Positions 25,987 through 33,945 of a stretch of 64,000 nucleotides of DNA are shown here, piece after piece. Made by a program: the position numbers and the translations under genes. Source of the stretch: Candidatus Woesearchaeota archaeon (GTDB lineage: Archaea > Nanobdellota > Nanobdellia > Woesearchaeales > UBA525); NCBI GenBank assembly GCA_028818155.1, contig JAPPOH010000002.1, positions 1-64,000 of the forward strand. Direction: 5' to 3'. Numbering within the stretch: the first letter of the stretch is position 1; each line of letters begins with the position of its first letter. Below the pieces are notes generated by a model that searched no databases, had not been told where the DNA came from, and saw nothing but the letters and a program-made list of their open reading frames with translations.

Positions 25987-26471
25987 AACGCGGCATGGAA
26001 TTTGCTGTTGGAACACTTGTTGTCCTGATTCTCGGTCTTGTCATTGTTGGCGGGGGCATTGTGCTTGTCTGGAACCTCGCCGCAGAGAGTGAGCAACTCG
26101 CAGGTGACTTGACTGCCTCCCAGAAGGAACAGCTTGCAACCATGTTTACGCAGGGACAGCTCGTTGCAGTCTATCCTGGCAATGTGGAAGCGAGAGTGAA
26201 TTCCGATATTGTTGTGGGGCTTGGCATTGAAAATAGAATGGATGACGAGACGTTCACGATTGTCGTGGAGGTGCTGGATGAGAATCATGTTGTACAGGCA
26301 TGGCAGAAAGCACATGTCCCCACGATAGCTGTGGGGAAGAACGAACATGTTGTGACGCCACTCGCGCTCAGAGTTGGGAGTATACCAGGAACGTACACCG
26401 TGCTCGTCTCTGCAATGTACGGGACAGAACTCTACGATTCGAAACGATTCTTCACTGTGAACGTTCGTTAA
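25983..26471 (+). CDS. Pilin-like membrane-anchored protein
   Basis: The 162-residue protein begins KRGMEFAVGTLVVLILGLVIVGGGIVLVW, a short basic head plus hydrophobic helix like archaeal class III signals. An Ig-like beta domain follows (VEARVNSDIVVGLGIENRMDDETFTIVVEVLDE...TYTVLVSAMYGTELYDSKRFFTVNV). It is the third gene of the 25178-26471 unit and overlaps convergent tpiA by four bases. Confidence 0.55.
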   Translation: MKRGMEFAVGTLVVLILGLVIVGGGIVLVWNLAAESEQLAGDLTASQKEQLATMFTQGQLVAVYPGNVEARVNSDIVVGLGIENRMDDETFTIVVEVLDENHVVQAWQKAHVPTIAVGKNEHVVTPLALRVGSIPGTYTVLVSAMYGTELYDSKRFFTVNVR

Positions 26472-27133
26472 GCAACACGGTTCATATTCTTGTGCAAGAG
26501 TTTCTTGAACGCTTTCTCCCAGTGTTTTGCACAGACAATACCCGAGGCTAAGAGCACGCCCTGCGCTCCCAGTTCGAGTGCAATATCCACGTCCTTATGC
26601 TTCTTCACACCAGCGCCAACTAGCAAGGGATACTGTGCTGCATGCACTGCATGCTTGATAATCTCAGGATTCGCTACGGAGACGGAGACATCCCCTCCAA
26701 TAAGTTCTGGTGGCTCCACACAGAGGAATGTTGGCTTGACATCATTCAACTCATGTAGTCGTTCAATCGACTCCGCGCAGACGCATGCGTCCAACTTCGC
26801 CTTGCGCAGTTGTGCAACAGCAACTTTGATGTGTGCGGTGTCGAGCTGGTGCTCTGCGTGGTTCACTAAGCTTCCTGATGCGCCCGCTGCTTTGATTGCG
26901 CCAACTGTGGTCCAGCCTGTCGTTTTCCCTGCCTCAACGGGGTCCACGTGCTGTGCATAGACAGGAATACTCACCGCCTCAGCAACGTGATAGATATCTG
27001 TTGCCTGGACAGCAACGCGCACGTCCACGTCAAAATCACGACCCATTTGCTCACAGAGCGCGGCGAGTTTCACCGCTTGTTTGCCTGTCGCTGCTGGATA
27101 CGTCTTAAAATTGATGATGATAACTGGTTTCAT
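26468..27133 (-). CDS. tpiA: Triosephosphate isomerase, archaeal type
   Basis: This 221-residue TIM-barrel enzyme interconverts dihydroxyacetone phosphate and glyceraldehyde 3-phosphate. The catalytic lysine (NFKTY), the histidine in VNHAEHQ, the catalytic glutamate in CVEPPELIGG and the phosphate-binding VGAGVKKHKDV and GVLLASGI loops are present. The short length is the archaeal form. A GTTTAAATAG box about 35 nt upstream indicates a short leader. Confidence 0.92.
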   Translation of the reverse strand: MKPVIIINFKTYPAATGKQAVKLAALCEQMGRDFDVDVRVAVQATDIYHVAEAVSIPVYAQHVDPVEAGKTTGWTTVGAIKAAGASGSLVNHAEHQLDTAHIKVAVAQLRKAKLDACVCAESIERLHELNDVKPTFLCVEPPELIGGDVSVSVANPEIIKHAVHAAQYPLLVGAGVKKHKDVDIALELGAQGVLLASGIVCAKHWEKAFKKLLHKNMNRVA

Positions 27134-27162
27134 ACACCCACCACGTTCTAGATCGAGACATG

Positions 27163-27936
27163 CTATTTAAACGTTTTCCTCAGCTGATCACCATGTCGCC
27201 AGAGCCACCAGCAGCCAAGGAAGACCATGCTGAGGGAGAGCCACTGGCCAATACTGAAAATAATGACTGGATCTGTCGGATCTGCTTCTCTGAAGAAGGT
27301 AACGAGGAAGCGGAACAACCCGTACAAGGTAATGAATGTCCACGTGAAGATGCCAGGGATGTTTTTAATCCCTCTCATACTATAGAGAATGCCCGCGATA
27401 ACAAAGCCGTAGACTGCCTGGTAGAGTTGGCTTGGGTGCCTGCATCCTTCTGGAGCTGCTGGTGCATTGGAGAAGTCAACGCACCATGGGGCGCTAGTGA
27501 GTGTCCCCCAGAGTTCGCCGTTCACGAAGTTTGCGATTCTGCCGAACGCGTAGGTGATTGCTAATGGAAAGACGATTGTGTCGGTGATTGTGTAGAAGTT
27601 AATCTTATGTTTCTTGCAGAAGTGCCAGGTGACTGCAACTGCGCCGAGGATACCGCCATGGATGCTCAGGCCGCCCTTCCAGACAGCAGGAATATCGAGT
27701 GGGTTACTGAAGTAGTAGCCAGGGTTATAGACGAGGACATACACTAATCGTGATGCGATGATGCTGCCCATGACTAAGAGGAAGATGTACTCTTCCGCGA
27801 GTTTCTTTTCAAGTACCTTCGTCTTGTAGAGCATGAAGTAGCCCGCGAGGAAGCCGAGCATGTAGACGAGGCCGTAGAAGCGAATCTCGATCGGGCCGAG
27901 CGCGAGGAGTACTGGATTCAAATCCCAGATGAACAT
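27163..27936 (-). CDS. lgt: Prolipoprotein diacylglyceryl transferase (Lgt)
   Basis: The 257-residue, seven-span protein has all Lgt landmarks: KGGLSIHGGILGA (bacterial GGMSFHGG), GRIANFVNGELWG (GRxGNFxNGE), and RHPSQLYQ near the C-terminus. In bacteria Lgt moves diacylglycerol from phosphatidylglycerol to the lipobox cysteine. The window also encodes at least five proteins with lipobox signals (18319, 31122, 33226, 52624, 60416), which supplies substrates. Its promoter (CTGATAAAC, about 26 nt upstream) is archaeal in style. The lipid donor in an archaeon would differ or must be acquired. Confidence 0.9.
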   Translation of the reverse strand: MFIWDLNPVLLALGPIEIRFYGLVYMLGFLAGYFMLYKTKVLEKKLAEEYIFLLVMGSIIASRLVYVLVYNPGYYFSNPLDIPAVWKGGLSIHGGILGAVAVTWHFCKKHKINFYTITDTIVFPLAITYAFGRIANFVNGELWGTLTSAPWCVDFSNAPAAPEGCRHPSQLYQAVYGFVIAGILYSMRGIKNIPGIFTWTFITLYGLFRFLVTFFREADPTDPVIIFSIGQWLSLSMVFLGCWWLWRHGDQLRKTFK

Positions 27937-27961
27937 ACGTTGCGAGAAGTGGTGGTGTTTA

Positions 27962-28198
27962 TCAGTTTACCGGAAGATGGAGTTGTGTTGGAGGGAGTTG
28001 TGTGCCCGTGACACTTTTGTATGCTGTTCGAACGTACTCTATCATCGGTCTCCTCGGGAGAATAGACCACGGTTCTCGGAGATCAGCCAATACTAAGTAA
28101 AAGTTGTCCTGTTTCTCTTGGGGCAGCTCACGAACATGCTCTCTCCCTGGGAATTCCTGCTTCGGTTTATAATGTTCTACTGAGGCAGTGATCTCCAT
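27962..28198 (-). CDS. Small hypothetical protein, paralog of 28223-28495
   Basis: The 78-residue protein shares a C-terminal pattern with its upstream neighbour (LP..Q...Y......EP.....P......R.AY..VTG..L). It has its own TTTAA box about 28 nt before the ATG. Soluble and helical; no family recognised. Confidence 0.5.
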   Translation of the reverse strand: MEITASVEHYKPKQEFPGREHVRELPQEKQDNFYLVLADLREPWSILPRRPMIEYVRTAYKSVTGTQLPPTQLHLPVN

Positions 28199-28222
28199 GA
28201 TGTAAGGGGGTGATGCGGCACA

Positions 28223-28495
28223 TTAAAGTGTATCGATGCTTGTACGAAGCGTTCGTCCGGTGACCCTGCGATATGCCCTCTGAATGTTCACATGAGTCGG
28301 ATCATCTGCAGTATGTGCGTGCGGCTCTGTGAGCTCCTCCTCGAACATGCTGTATACTCGTTGCTGCTGGCGCCAAGGAAGAGCGAGAATCTCTGGCGGT
28401 GTGCCTCCAGGAAGAACATAAGCTGCGAACAGCATTGTACAGTCATCGAGAGTTTGTTTCTCTGCTTTTCGCCGAAATGGGAGTACGTTGGGCAT
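28223..28495 (-). CDS. Small hypothetical protein, paralog of 27962-28198
   Basis: The 90-residue protein has a leaderless promoter (ATTTTAAAG, 26 nt upstream). It carries LPWRQQQRVYSMF and IQRAYRRVTGRTL, mirrored in the downstream gene. The pair looks like a tandem duplication that diverged. No function is suggested by sequence. Confidence 0.5.
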   Translation of the reverse strand: MPNVLPFRRKAEKQTLDDCTMLFAAYVLPGGTPPEILALPWRQQQRVYSMFEEELTEPHAHTADDPTHVNIQRAYRRVTGRTLRTSIDTL

Positions 28496-28524
28496 GGAGC
28501 TCGGAACGAACAGGTCTTTAAAAT

Positions 28525-28842
28525 CTAATCGAACTTCTCATCCAACAGTTCAGCGAAGACATCCTTGTCCATCCCACCCGTCTGCCTGTGGATCTCCTTC
28601 CCATCTTCAAAGAATAAAAGTGTTGGAATGCTTCTGATGCCGTGTTCACCAGCCAAGTCGCCTTGCTCTTCTGTGTTGACTTTTGCGAAGGTAATGCCTT
28701 CTTTTTCGGCAGCAACCTCTTCAAAGATTGGCGCGAACATCTTACATGGGCCGCACCACGGTGCCCAGAAGTCAATGACTGCCTTTCCTTTGATTGCATC
28801 TGTGAATGTGTCTTGTGTGAGTTCTTCCATCATGATCACCAA
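28525..28842 (-). CDS. trxA: Thioredoxin
   Basis: The 105-residue protein has the classic thioredoxin fold with FWAPWCGPCKMF active site and the RSIPTLLFF cis-proline segment. It is cytoplasmic (no signal) and should reduce protein disulfides with a thioredoxin reductase not found here. The ATG could be 28842 or 28830; a TTTAAGAAC box about 24 nt upstream supports 28842. Confidence 0.92.
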   Translation of the reverse strand: MVIMMEELTQDTFTDAIKGKAVIDFWAPWCGPCKMFAPIFEEVAAEKEGITFAKVNTEEQGDLAGEHGIRSIPTLLFFEDGKEIHRQTGGMDKDVFAELLDEKFD

Positions 28843-28864
28843 TGTGCTTACTTAGAAACTGTTC

Positions 28865-29047
28865 TTAAAGGTTTTCCTTAGTTGGGTTCGTATAGGAACT
28901 TTGCCCTGTTGGTTGTCTTTCGTAAAGTCGTTGTACTTGAGGAAAGAAGGTGCGCACTCTTTTTGGTAGTGTAAGCCCTGCTGCTCGACGCTCGCATGCA
29001 GCATCCTTCAAGAGAGAGTCTCTTGCTCGTTTATGCTGTTCAAACAT
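28865..29047 (-). CDS. Small basic hypothetical protein
   Basis: The 60-residue ORF (MFEQHKRARDSLLKDAACERR...) starts at an ATG overlapping the end of the preceding small ORF, with a GAGGGGAG motif before it, suggesting translational coupling. It is Arg-rich. Real but unknown, or spurious; the coupling favours real. Confidence 0.4.
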   Translation of the reverse strand: MFEQHKRARDSLLKDAACERRAAGLTLPKRVRTFFPQVQRLYERQPTGQSSYTNPTKENL

Positions 29048-29246
29048 TGTACTCCCCTCTTCTTGCTTCCCTTCTTGCGTATACATGTCTTCGTACTATG
29101 TCAACTCCATCATTATGCCGAACAAGTTCCGGAGAGTGCGAGAGTGCATGCCTTTTCTTCGGGACAGCGAGCGCAGTTGCTATTTTTGCTTGGGCGAGTC
29201 TCTCCATGCGTAATGCATGTGCCGTATGAAACGCGGCTGCTGGCAT
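29040..29246 (-). CDS. Small Ala/Arg-rich hypothetical protein
   Basis: This 68-residue ORF starts 25 nt after an ATTTAAAT box, in the leaderless pattern. It is Ala/Arg/His-rich and has no recognised domain. It overlaps the next small ORF by eight bases. Confidence 0.4.
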   Translation of the reverse strand: MPAAAFHTAHALRMERLAQAKIATALAVPKKRHALSHSPELVRHNDGVDIVRRHVYARREARRGEYNV

Positions 29247-29273
29247 GTAGGGGAGAACAGTGGCACATTTAAA

Positions 29274-29612
29274 TTACTTCCGCAACGACTTCAAATACCG
29301 TATCTTCTCTTCCAGCCACGGGTGCTTGTAATACTTTCTGATCAACACGAGCGCAAGAAAGAGAAAAACAAACCCCGGTACAATCGGCAGGATAATGCCA
29401 ATCAACCAGCCAATGAGCAGCGCGAAGACAGCAGCCATCGTCAGCAGGTAGAGTAAAAACTTGTATGTTTTTCTGATGCCGCTGTGCTGTCGGAAGTACG
29501 AGCGGAGCAGGTGCAATAACCCTGTCAGGATCGCGAGAATGCAGACAAAGACAAGCACCCCGATTCCTGTGGAAAGTGCTCCCTTCAACAAGAGTGGGTA
29601 CTCCTCGAACAT
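29274..29612 (-). CDS. Small membrane protein (PGPGW/DUF454-like)
   Basis: The 112-residue protein has three hydrophobic segments and a LIGIILPIVPGFVFLFLALVLI motif like that of small PGPGW-type or DUF454 membrane proteins, then a basic tail. It overlaps hisS by one base and should be cotranscribed. Function unknown. Confidence 0.55.
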   Translation of the reverse strand: MFEEYPLLLKGALSTGIGVLVFVCILAILTGLLHLLRSYFRQHSGIRKTYKFLLYLLTMAAVFALLIGWLIGIILPIVPGFVFLFLALVLIRKYYKHPWLEEKIRYLKSLRK

Positions 29613-30892
29613 TATGTCACCCGTGCAACAAGCTCCTCTGTCGTTAAGAGTGTTTCCTCTCCAGAGTTCATATCCTTCAGCTTACAGACCCCATCGGCGA
29701 TCTCGCGCTTGCCAAGGAACACCACGTAGGGAATGCCTAGCGCGTCAGCGTACTGGAGGTTCTTGCTGATGCCTTTGTCCGTGAGGTCAAGATCCGCGTT
29801 CACACCGGCATCGCGAAGCTGTGCAACAAGCCTCGCAGCTTCAGTCGGCGTCTTAATAGGAATGACGTACACGTCCGTGACCGTCTTTCGTTGCTCCATG
29901 CCCTGCAACTTCAAAGCCTCCATAATGGGCTCGAGGCCAAAGGAGATGCCAACCGCTGGTGCAGGTTTTCCTAAAAACTCACTAATCATGTTATCATACC
30001 TGCCAGCACCAAGCAAGCTACTCGTTAATCGTTCATCATTCCAGAACACTTCGAAAACAGTGCCGGTGTAATATGTTAAGCCACGCGCGAGCGAGGGGTC
30101 AAAGAGAACACGATCCTTTTCCGTAGTACCATGGTAGAGTGCTTGGAGCTTTAACCGGAGTCCTTCCACGCGTGCAAGTGCAGGGAGTGGCCCGTACTGT
30201 TTAAGGATCGCTTGCACCCTGTCTGCTGGCTCAAGCTGCGCGATCCGAATAACATTGTCAAGCGCGTCAGTAGGAATCTCTTTCTCAGTCAGCTCTTTCC
30301 GAACGCCCTCCTCGCCGATCTTCTTGAGTTTGTCGAGTGTGAGGATTGCAGGGATGAGTTGCTCTGCCGCAACACCATCCTTCTTGAGCATGCTATCCAG
30401 GAGTGCCCTGTCATTAAACACGAGCCGAACATCGAGCCCGAGCTCCTTGAAGACGGCGAGTGCAAGCTCAATGCACTGTGCGTCCGCAGCAACGCTTGTC
30501 GTGCCCACAATGTCCGCATCACACTGATAGAACTCGCGATACCTACCAAGTTTGATGGGTCCATCCCTATACACAGGACCGATCACGTAGCGCTTGAATG
30601 GCATCTTCACGTTTGGGTTGCAGCCGATGTACCGTGCGAGTGGGACGGTCATATCATAGCGTAGACCAAGCTTCCTGTCGCCTTGATCGGTGAGCGTGAA
30701 CATCTCTTTGAGGATTTCCTCGCCGCCAGCGAATTTTGATGTCAGCACATCAAGGCGCTCTAAAACGGGAGTCTCCAGCGGGTTAAACCCGAAGCGCTCG
30801 AAGACGGTCTTGAACGTTCCAAGTACCTTGTCACGGAAGAGCTTTTCTTCAGGCGAAAAGTCACGCATGCCCCTCGGGAGTTGGACGTCCAT
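29612..30892 (-). CDS. hisS: Histidyl-tRNA synthetase
   Basis: The start MDVQLPRGMRDFSPEEKLFRD at 30892 is 26 nt after ATATTTAAAC; the longer ORF runs through the promoter. The 426-residue class II enzyme shows motif 1/2 features (RPVYRDGP-like GPVYRDGPIKLGRYREFYQCDADIVG), the histidine-A box LARGLTYYTGTVFEVF and a C-terminal anticodon-binding domain (VTDVYVIPIK...LGKREI). It charges tRNA-His. A small membrane protein gene follows in the same transcript. Confidence 0.93.
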   Translation of the reverse strand: MDVQLPRGMRDFSPEEKLFRDKVLGTFKTVFERFGFNPLETPVLERLDVLTSKFAGGEEILKEMFTLTDQGDRKLGLRYDMTVPLARYIGCNPNVKMPFKRYVIGPVYRDGPIKLGRYREFYQCDADIVGTTSVAADAQCIELALAVFKELGLDVRLVFNDRALLDSMLKKDGVAAEQLIPAILTLDKLKKIGEEGVRKELTEKEIPTDALDNVIRIAQLEPADRVQAILKQYGPLPALARVEGLRLKLQALYHGTTEKDRVLFDPSLARGLTYYTGTVFEVFWNDERLTSSLLGAGRYDNMISEFLGKPAPAVGISFGLEPIMEALKLQGMEQRKTVTDVYVIPIKTPTEAARLVAQLRDAGVNADLDLTDKGISKNLQYADALGIPYVVFLGKREIADGVCKLKDMNSGEETLLTTEELVARVT

Positions 30893-30966
30893 GCATGCAA
30901 CAAGATTGCTCTCGTTTAAATATCCATCGACGCGGACTATGCAGTATAGTATACAGAAAGAAAAAA

Positions 30967-31038
30967 TGGCAATAAGGGTTTGCACCGGAGCCTACGTTGC
31001 CACACACGCAAGGTGTGAAACGCTGTAGCAATATCGCC
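30967..31038 (-). ncRNA. Putative 72-nt structured small RNA
   Basis: The minus-strand RNA starts GGCGATA and ends TATTGCC-A, forming a 7-bp closing stem with one G-U pair; the U-rich run TTTTTTC follows at once. An AATATATAAG box is centred about 27 nt before the first G, so promoter, stem and terminator agree on the same ends. Inside are a CTAC/GTAG stem leading to CACAC[CTTGCGT]GTGTG and a GGT[GCAA]ACC hairpin. The seven-base loop could show a TGC anticodon and the length is tRNA-like, but the D and T arms are not standard. No known family is recognised. It fills the hisS-lipoprotein gap. Confidence 0.5.
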
Positions 31039-31121
31039 AGTAAGTGGCTTGCGAGTGCACTTATATATTTTGCTATCCATCGACAGATATAAAAGGCTTC
31101 CACTATTGTGTTGAGGAGTGT

Positions 31122-31748
31122 ATGAAACATCTAATCGCTGCGCTCTGCTGTCTGCTCATCTTCTTCGCAGCATGTACACCCCCACCTGAACCTGATATCA
31201 CAGAGAATGATGCTGATGACGATGAAGTGGAAGAGGAACATGAGGAGATCCCCGTAGAGGTTGATGATGAAACAGAGGACATCCTGTACACTACACTCTT
31301 CGCATTCGATAATGTCCAGGAGTACGTCTACAATGCAGAGACGAGCGGTGTGACCGCGACGATCACCACGACTGTTGAGCGTACCGCGAAGGAAGCGCGC
31401 CCTGTGTATGTGCTCACGAATGCAGTGGATGCCGCTGGTGTGAAGACCACAACAGTCATGACGATTGATATCTACACGCACGCGTGTCTTGAGATGAAGA
31501 TTCACGCCATGGTGGACCACGAGCTTGTGCAGCAAACACTCCCCTGCCCGACAGAGGGGTTGAATAGCGCAGCTGTTGCGACGGCGCCTGTTGTGTTCGT
31601 TGAACCTGCGCAGGTAACTGTCCCTGCTGGCACGTTCGATGCTGAAGTGTACACTACAGGAAGCATGCAGTTCTGGCTTGGTGATGCACCCGTCCCTGTA
31701 AAGTATAGTGGCCCGAGCTTCTCCATGGAGCTCGTCTCGTACTCGTAA
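31122..31748 (+). CDS. Lipoprotein of unknown function
   Basis: The start MKHLIAALCCLLIFFAACTPPPEP at 31122 follows an AGATATAAAAG box. The 208-residue precursor has a clear lipobox (FAAC), an acidic linker (ENDADDDEVEEEHEE) and a beta-rich extracellular domain with a conserved-looking Cys pair (TIDIYTHACLEM...LPCPTEG). With Lgt encoded nearby, lipidation at Cys is plausible. The domain is not recognised. Confidence 0.65.
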   Translation: MKHLIAALCCLLIFFAACTPPPEPDITENDADDDEVEEEHEEIPVEVDDETEDILYTTLFAFDNVQEYVYNAETSGVTATITTTVERTAKEARPVYVLTNAVDAAGVKTTTVMTIDIYTHACLEMKIHAMVDHELVQQTLPCPTEGLNSAAVATAPVVFVEPAQVTVPAGTFDAEVYTTGSMQFWLGDAPVPVKYSGPSFSMELVSYS

Positions 31749-31782
31749 GCTTTAAAACACACAGAAGTTTCTAGATGCATGC

Positions 31783-31906
31783 GCGGGGGTAGCAAAGCCT
31801 GGTCAAATGCGCAGGACTTAAGAAACTTAAGAACGGAGCTTCGGCAATGACGATTAAGACATCCTGTGACCTAGTGTCTTCGTGGGTTCGAATCCCTCCC
31901 CCCGCA
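31783..31906 (+). tRNA. tRNA-Leu (TAA) with intron
   Basis: Acceptor GCGGGGG pairs with CCCCCGC, then discriminator A. Anticodon stem CAGGA/TCCTG with anticodon TAA, a long variable arm typical of tRNA-Leu, and T arm GGGTTCGAATCCC are present. A 38-nt intron (about 31823-31860) follows position 37. A CTTTAAAAC box lies about 28 nt upstream. Confidence 0.9.
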
Positions 31907-31998
31907 TTCTTATTTTGAAGTAGTAACATAAGAAAAATTTATAAGGAGCCCTGTATTCTTGCTGTATCCATAGAAGAAGTTTCACTACAGGTGAAGAA

Positions 31999-32556
31999 AT
32001 GCAGAATCTCGCAGGCGTACAGACAGCAGATGAAGCCATTCATGAAGAATTGTTCCTCGCAGATATTGCAGTTGTTCCTGGTAATCCAGCCATTGGGGAG
32101 GTTCCCTATTCACTCACAGGAAAGATCGGCGAGTGGCAGCTCAAGCGTGCATGGAACTACTGGGTTGCAAAGGCACCTCGTAGAAGGGGACTGTCCCTTG
32201 AAGCGGCAACAGCACTACATGAGGCACCATACCCTATATCTGGCAGAGAACAGCCCGTGACATATGGTGAAGTAGTTCGACCTGGAGGCAATAGGAATTG
32301 GGACCCAGAAGACTGCGCACAACACTACGATGCTGATGGTCATGAGCTGATTGTTGATCCAGAAGGTAGTCTGAGAGATCATTGGCAAAAAGCTGTTGCA
32401 AACGATCCATCTAGGCAACCTGACTATGAGAAGCTTCGATTCGTTAGCGGTCTTGGCGACCTTGCTGCATCATCTGTCATCAGCACATATCACATCCATA
32501 CACTCCCAGCATTGAAGACGTTTGCGGGATTTGTGAGAACCCTTCCATCGTCTTGA
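31999..32556 (+). CDS. Orphan hypothetical protein
   Basis: The 185-residue protein has no recognised domain. It follows tRNA-Leu; a TTTATAAGG box lies about 60 nt upstream, leaving a leader with GGTGAAG before the ATG. The sequence CGCATTCTT at the tRNA 3' end recurs about 20 bases after this gene, a possible but weak flanking repeat. Confidence 0.55.
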   Translation: MQNLAGVQTADEAIHEELFLADIAVVPGNPAIGEVPYSLTGKIGEWQLKRAWNYWVAKAPRRRGLSLEAATALHEAPYPISGREQPVTYGEVVRPGGNRNWDPEDCAQHYDADGHELIVDPEGSLRDHWQKAVANDPSRQPDYEKLRFVSGLGDLAASSVISTYHIHTLPALKTFAGFVRTLPSS

Positions 32557-32593
32557 GATACGCTTTAATACTTACGCATTCTTCTTACGTTCT

Positions 32594-32827
32594 ATGAAAA
32601 CGATGACATGTACGCAACTCGGCGGCGCATGTGAAACTGAATTCCATGCAGAGACCTTTGAAGAAATGGCAGCAATGAGTAAGAATCACGGTATGGAGAT
32701 GCGTGAAGATCCAGCACATCAGGAAGCAATGCAAAAGATGATGGAGCTCATGCAGGACTCTGATGCTATGGCGAAGTGGTTTGCAGAACGACAGGAAGCA
32801 TTCGAAGCGTTGCCTGAAGACAGCTAG
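32594..32827 (+). CDS. DUF1059-family small protein
   Basis: The 77-residue protein begins MTCTQLGGACETEFHAETFEEMAAMSKNHG, the DUF1059 signature (conserved Cys pair and His), and ends with the usual helical tail. These small cytosolic proteins are common in archaea and have no established function. A CTTTAATAC box about 25 nt upstream supports the start. Confidence 0.85.
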   Translation: MKTMTCTQLGGACETEFHAETFEEMAAMSKNHGMEMREDPAHQEAMQKMMELMQDSDAMAKWFAERQEAFEALPEDS

Positions 32828-32868
32828 CAACGCATACCCTTATAAACCCCTGGCAGTTCTGCTTTTAA

Positions 32869-33174
32869 ATGATTAAGTTCGACAAGACCATTCCGCCAAG
32901 GAAGAAGCGGAAGAGTCGCGGCAAAGGGGGCAAGCGGAACTTCAAGAATGAGAAGCCAAAGCGCTTCGGAAAGAATCGGAGGGACGCACAGCTCTCAACA
33001 GTCACGTGTGCAACATGCAAAAAAAAGTGTGAAGTGCCCTTCAAGCCGAACTCGAACAAACCGATTTTTTGTGACGCATGCTTCGGGAAGGGTGATGCTG
33101 GAAGAGGAGACCTTCGTAGCATTCACGAAAAGCTTGATAAGATCATGGATGCGCTTGATATTCCGCACAAGTAG
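32869..33174 (+). CDS. CxxC-x17-CxxC zinc-ribbon protein
   Basis: The 101-residue basic protein has a Lys/Arg-rich N-terminus (KKRKSRGKGGKRN) and a zinc ribbon CATCKKKCEVPFKPNSNKPIFCDACF, matching the small CxxC-x17-CxxC family. The charge suggests nucleic-acid or ribosome binding. A CTTTTAAATG overlap at the start suggests a very short or absent leader; the promoter is CTTATAAAC upstream. Confidence 0.75.
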   Translation: MIKFDKTIPPRKKRKSRGKGGKRNFKNEKPKRFGKNRRDAQLSTVTCATCKKKCEVPFKPNSNKPIFCDACFGKGDAGRGDLRSIHEKLDKIMDALDIPHK

Positions 33175-33225
33175 AGGAATAGACTTTTAAAGACAGCACA
33201 ATTGTTCATCGCTAGGTGATAGAGT

Positions 33226-33945
33226 ATGAAATACATCGCATTCATAATGATTCTCGCGCTCTTTGTAGCGTGTACTGCACCACCAGAGGACGTGCCGCGA
33301 GCACAACCAGCAGCGCCTGACACTGTCCAGGGTACTGCAGTTGTTGAAGAGCCTGCAGCGGAGCCCGAAGCTCCACCTGCAGAGCCTGTGGATGACATGC
33401 AGCATGATGATATGGACAAACCAATGGAAGACGAGCCTATGGACGACGTCCATCCACATGAGCACAAAGCAGCGATAGAAGCGCATGATGCAGGGGATGA
33501 AGACCACGCAACGTCTGTGCCAGTCAACATGGCAGCAAGCTCCTTCGAGTTTGAAGGGTTCGCGCCAGGCAAGTCACATGCAGGCACATTTGAGGACATG
33601 GAAGGCACACTCTTCTTTGAACATGGCGTCCTTGTTGCTGCAGAAGGAACAATCCAAGCAGTATCTGTCAAGACAGATAGCGAAGGATTGGATAAACACC
33701 TCAGAAATGAGGACTTCTTCCATGTGGAGATGTACCCAACTATTGAAGTGATGACAACAGAGATCAGCGAAGACAGTGTCACAGCAGACATCACGTTCCA
33801 CGGCGTGACGCAGCGGTTAACCTTCCCTGCAGATGTATCAGCTGAAGGCATTAGCGCTGACACAGTGATCAGTATGGAGGACTTTGGAATTTCCTACACT
33901 GGCGTTAATGACGAAGTACGAATCACGTTCAGCTTCGTGCAATAA
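33226..33945 (+). CDS. YceI-like domain lipoprotein
   Basis: The 239-residue precursor has a lipobox (LFVAC), an acidic Pro/Met-rich linker (DDMQHDDMDKPMEDEPMDD) and a C-terminal YceI-like lipocalin domain recognisable by DKHLRNEDFFHVEMYPTIEV and TADITFHGVTQRLTFP. YceI domains bind long-chain isoprenoid or amphiphilic molecules. As a lipoprotein it would sit on the outer face of the membrane. The methionine/aspartate linker resembles that of the TlpA-like lipoprotein at 52624. It overlaps the convergent ATP-grasp gene by 17 bases. Confidence 0.8.
   Translation: MKYIAFIMILALFVACTAPPEDVPRAQPAAPDTVQGTAVVEEPAAEPEAPPAEPVDDMQHDDMDKPMEDEPMDDVHPHEHKAAIEAHDAGDEDHATSVPVNMAASSFEFEGFAPGKSHAGTFEDMEGTLFFEHGVLVAAEGTIQAVSVKTDSEGLDKHLRNEDFFHVEMYPTIEVMTTEISEDSVTADITFHGVTQRLTFPADVSAEGISADTVISMEDFGISYTGVNDEVRITFSFVQ

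Noticed and set aside
31901-32586. CGCATTCTT at the tRNA-Leu 3' end and again after the gene 31999-32556, as an att-like pair
   Set aside because: Only nine to eleven bases match, and the cargo points away from the tRNA, unlike the clear cassettes. Not strong enough to list as a repeat.
33123-33863. 246-residue Ser/Ala-rich minus-strand ORF
   Set aside because: Shadow of the YceI-like lipoprotein gene.
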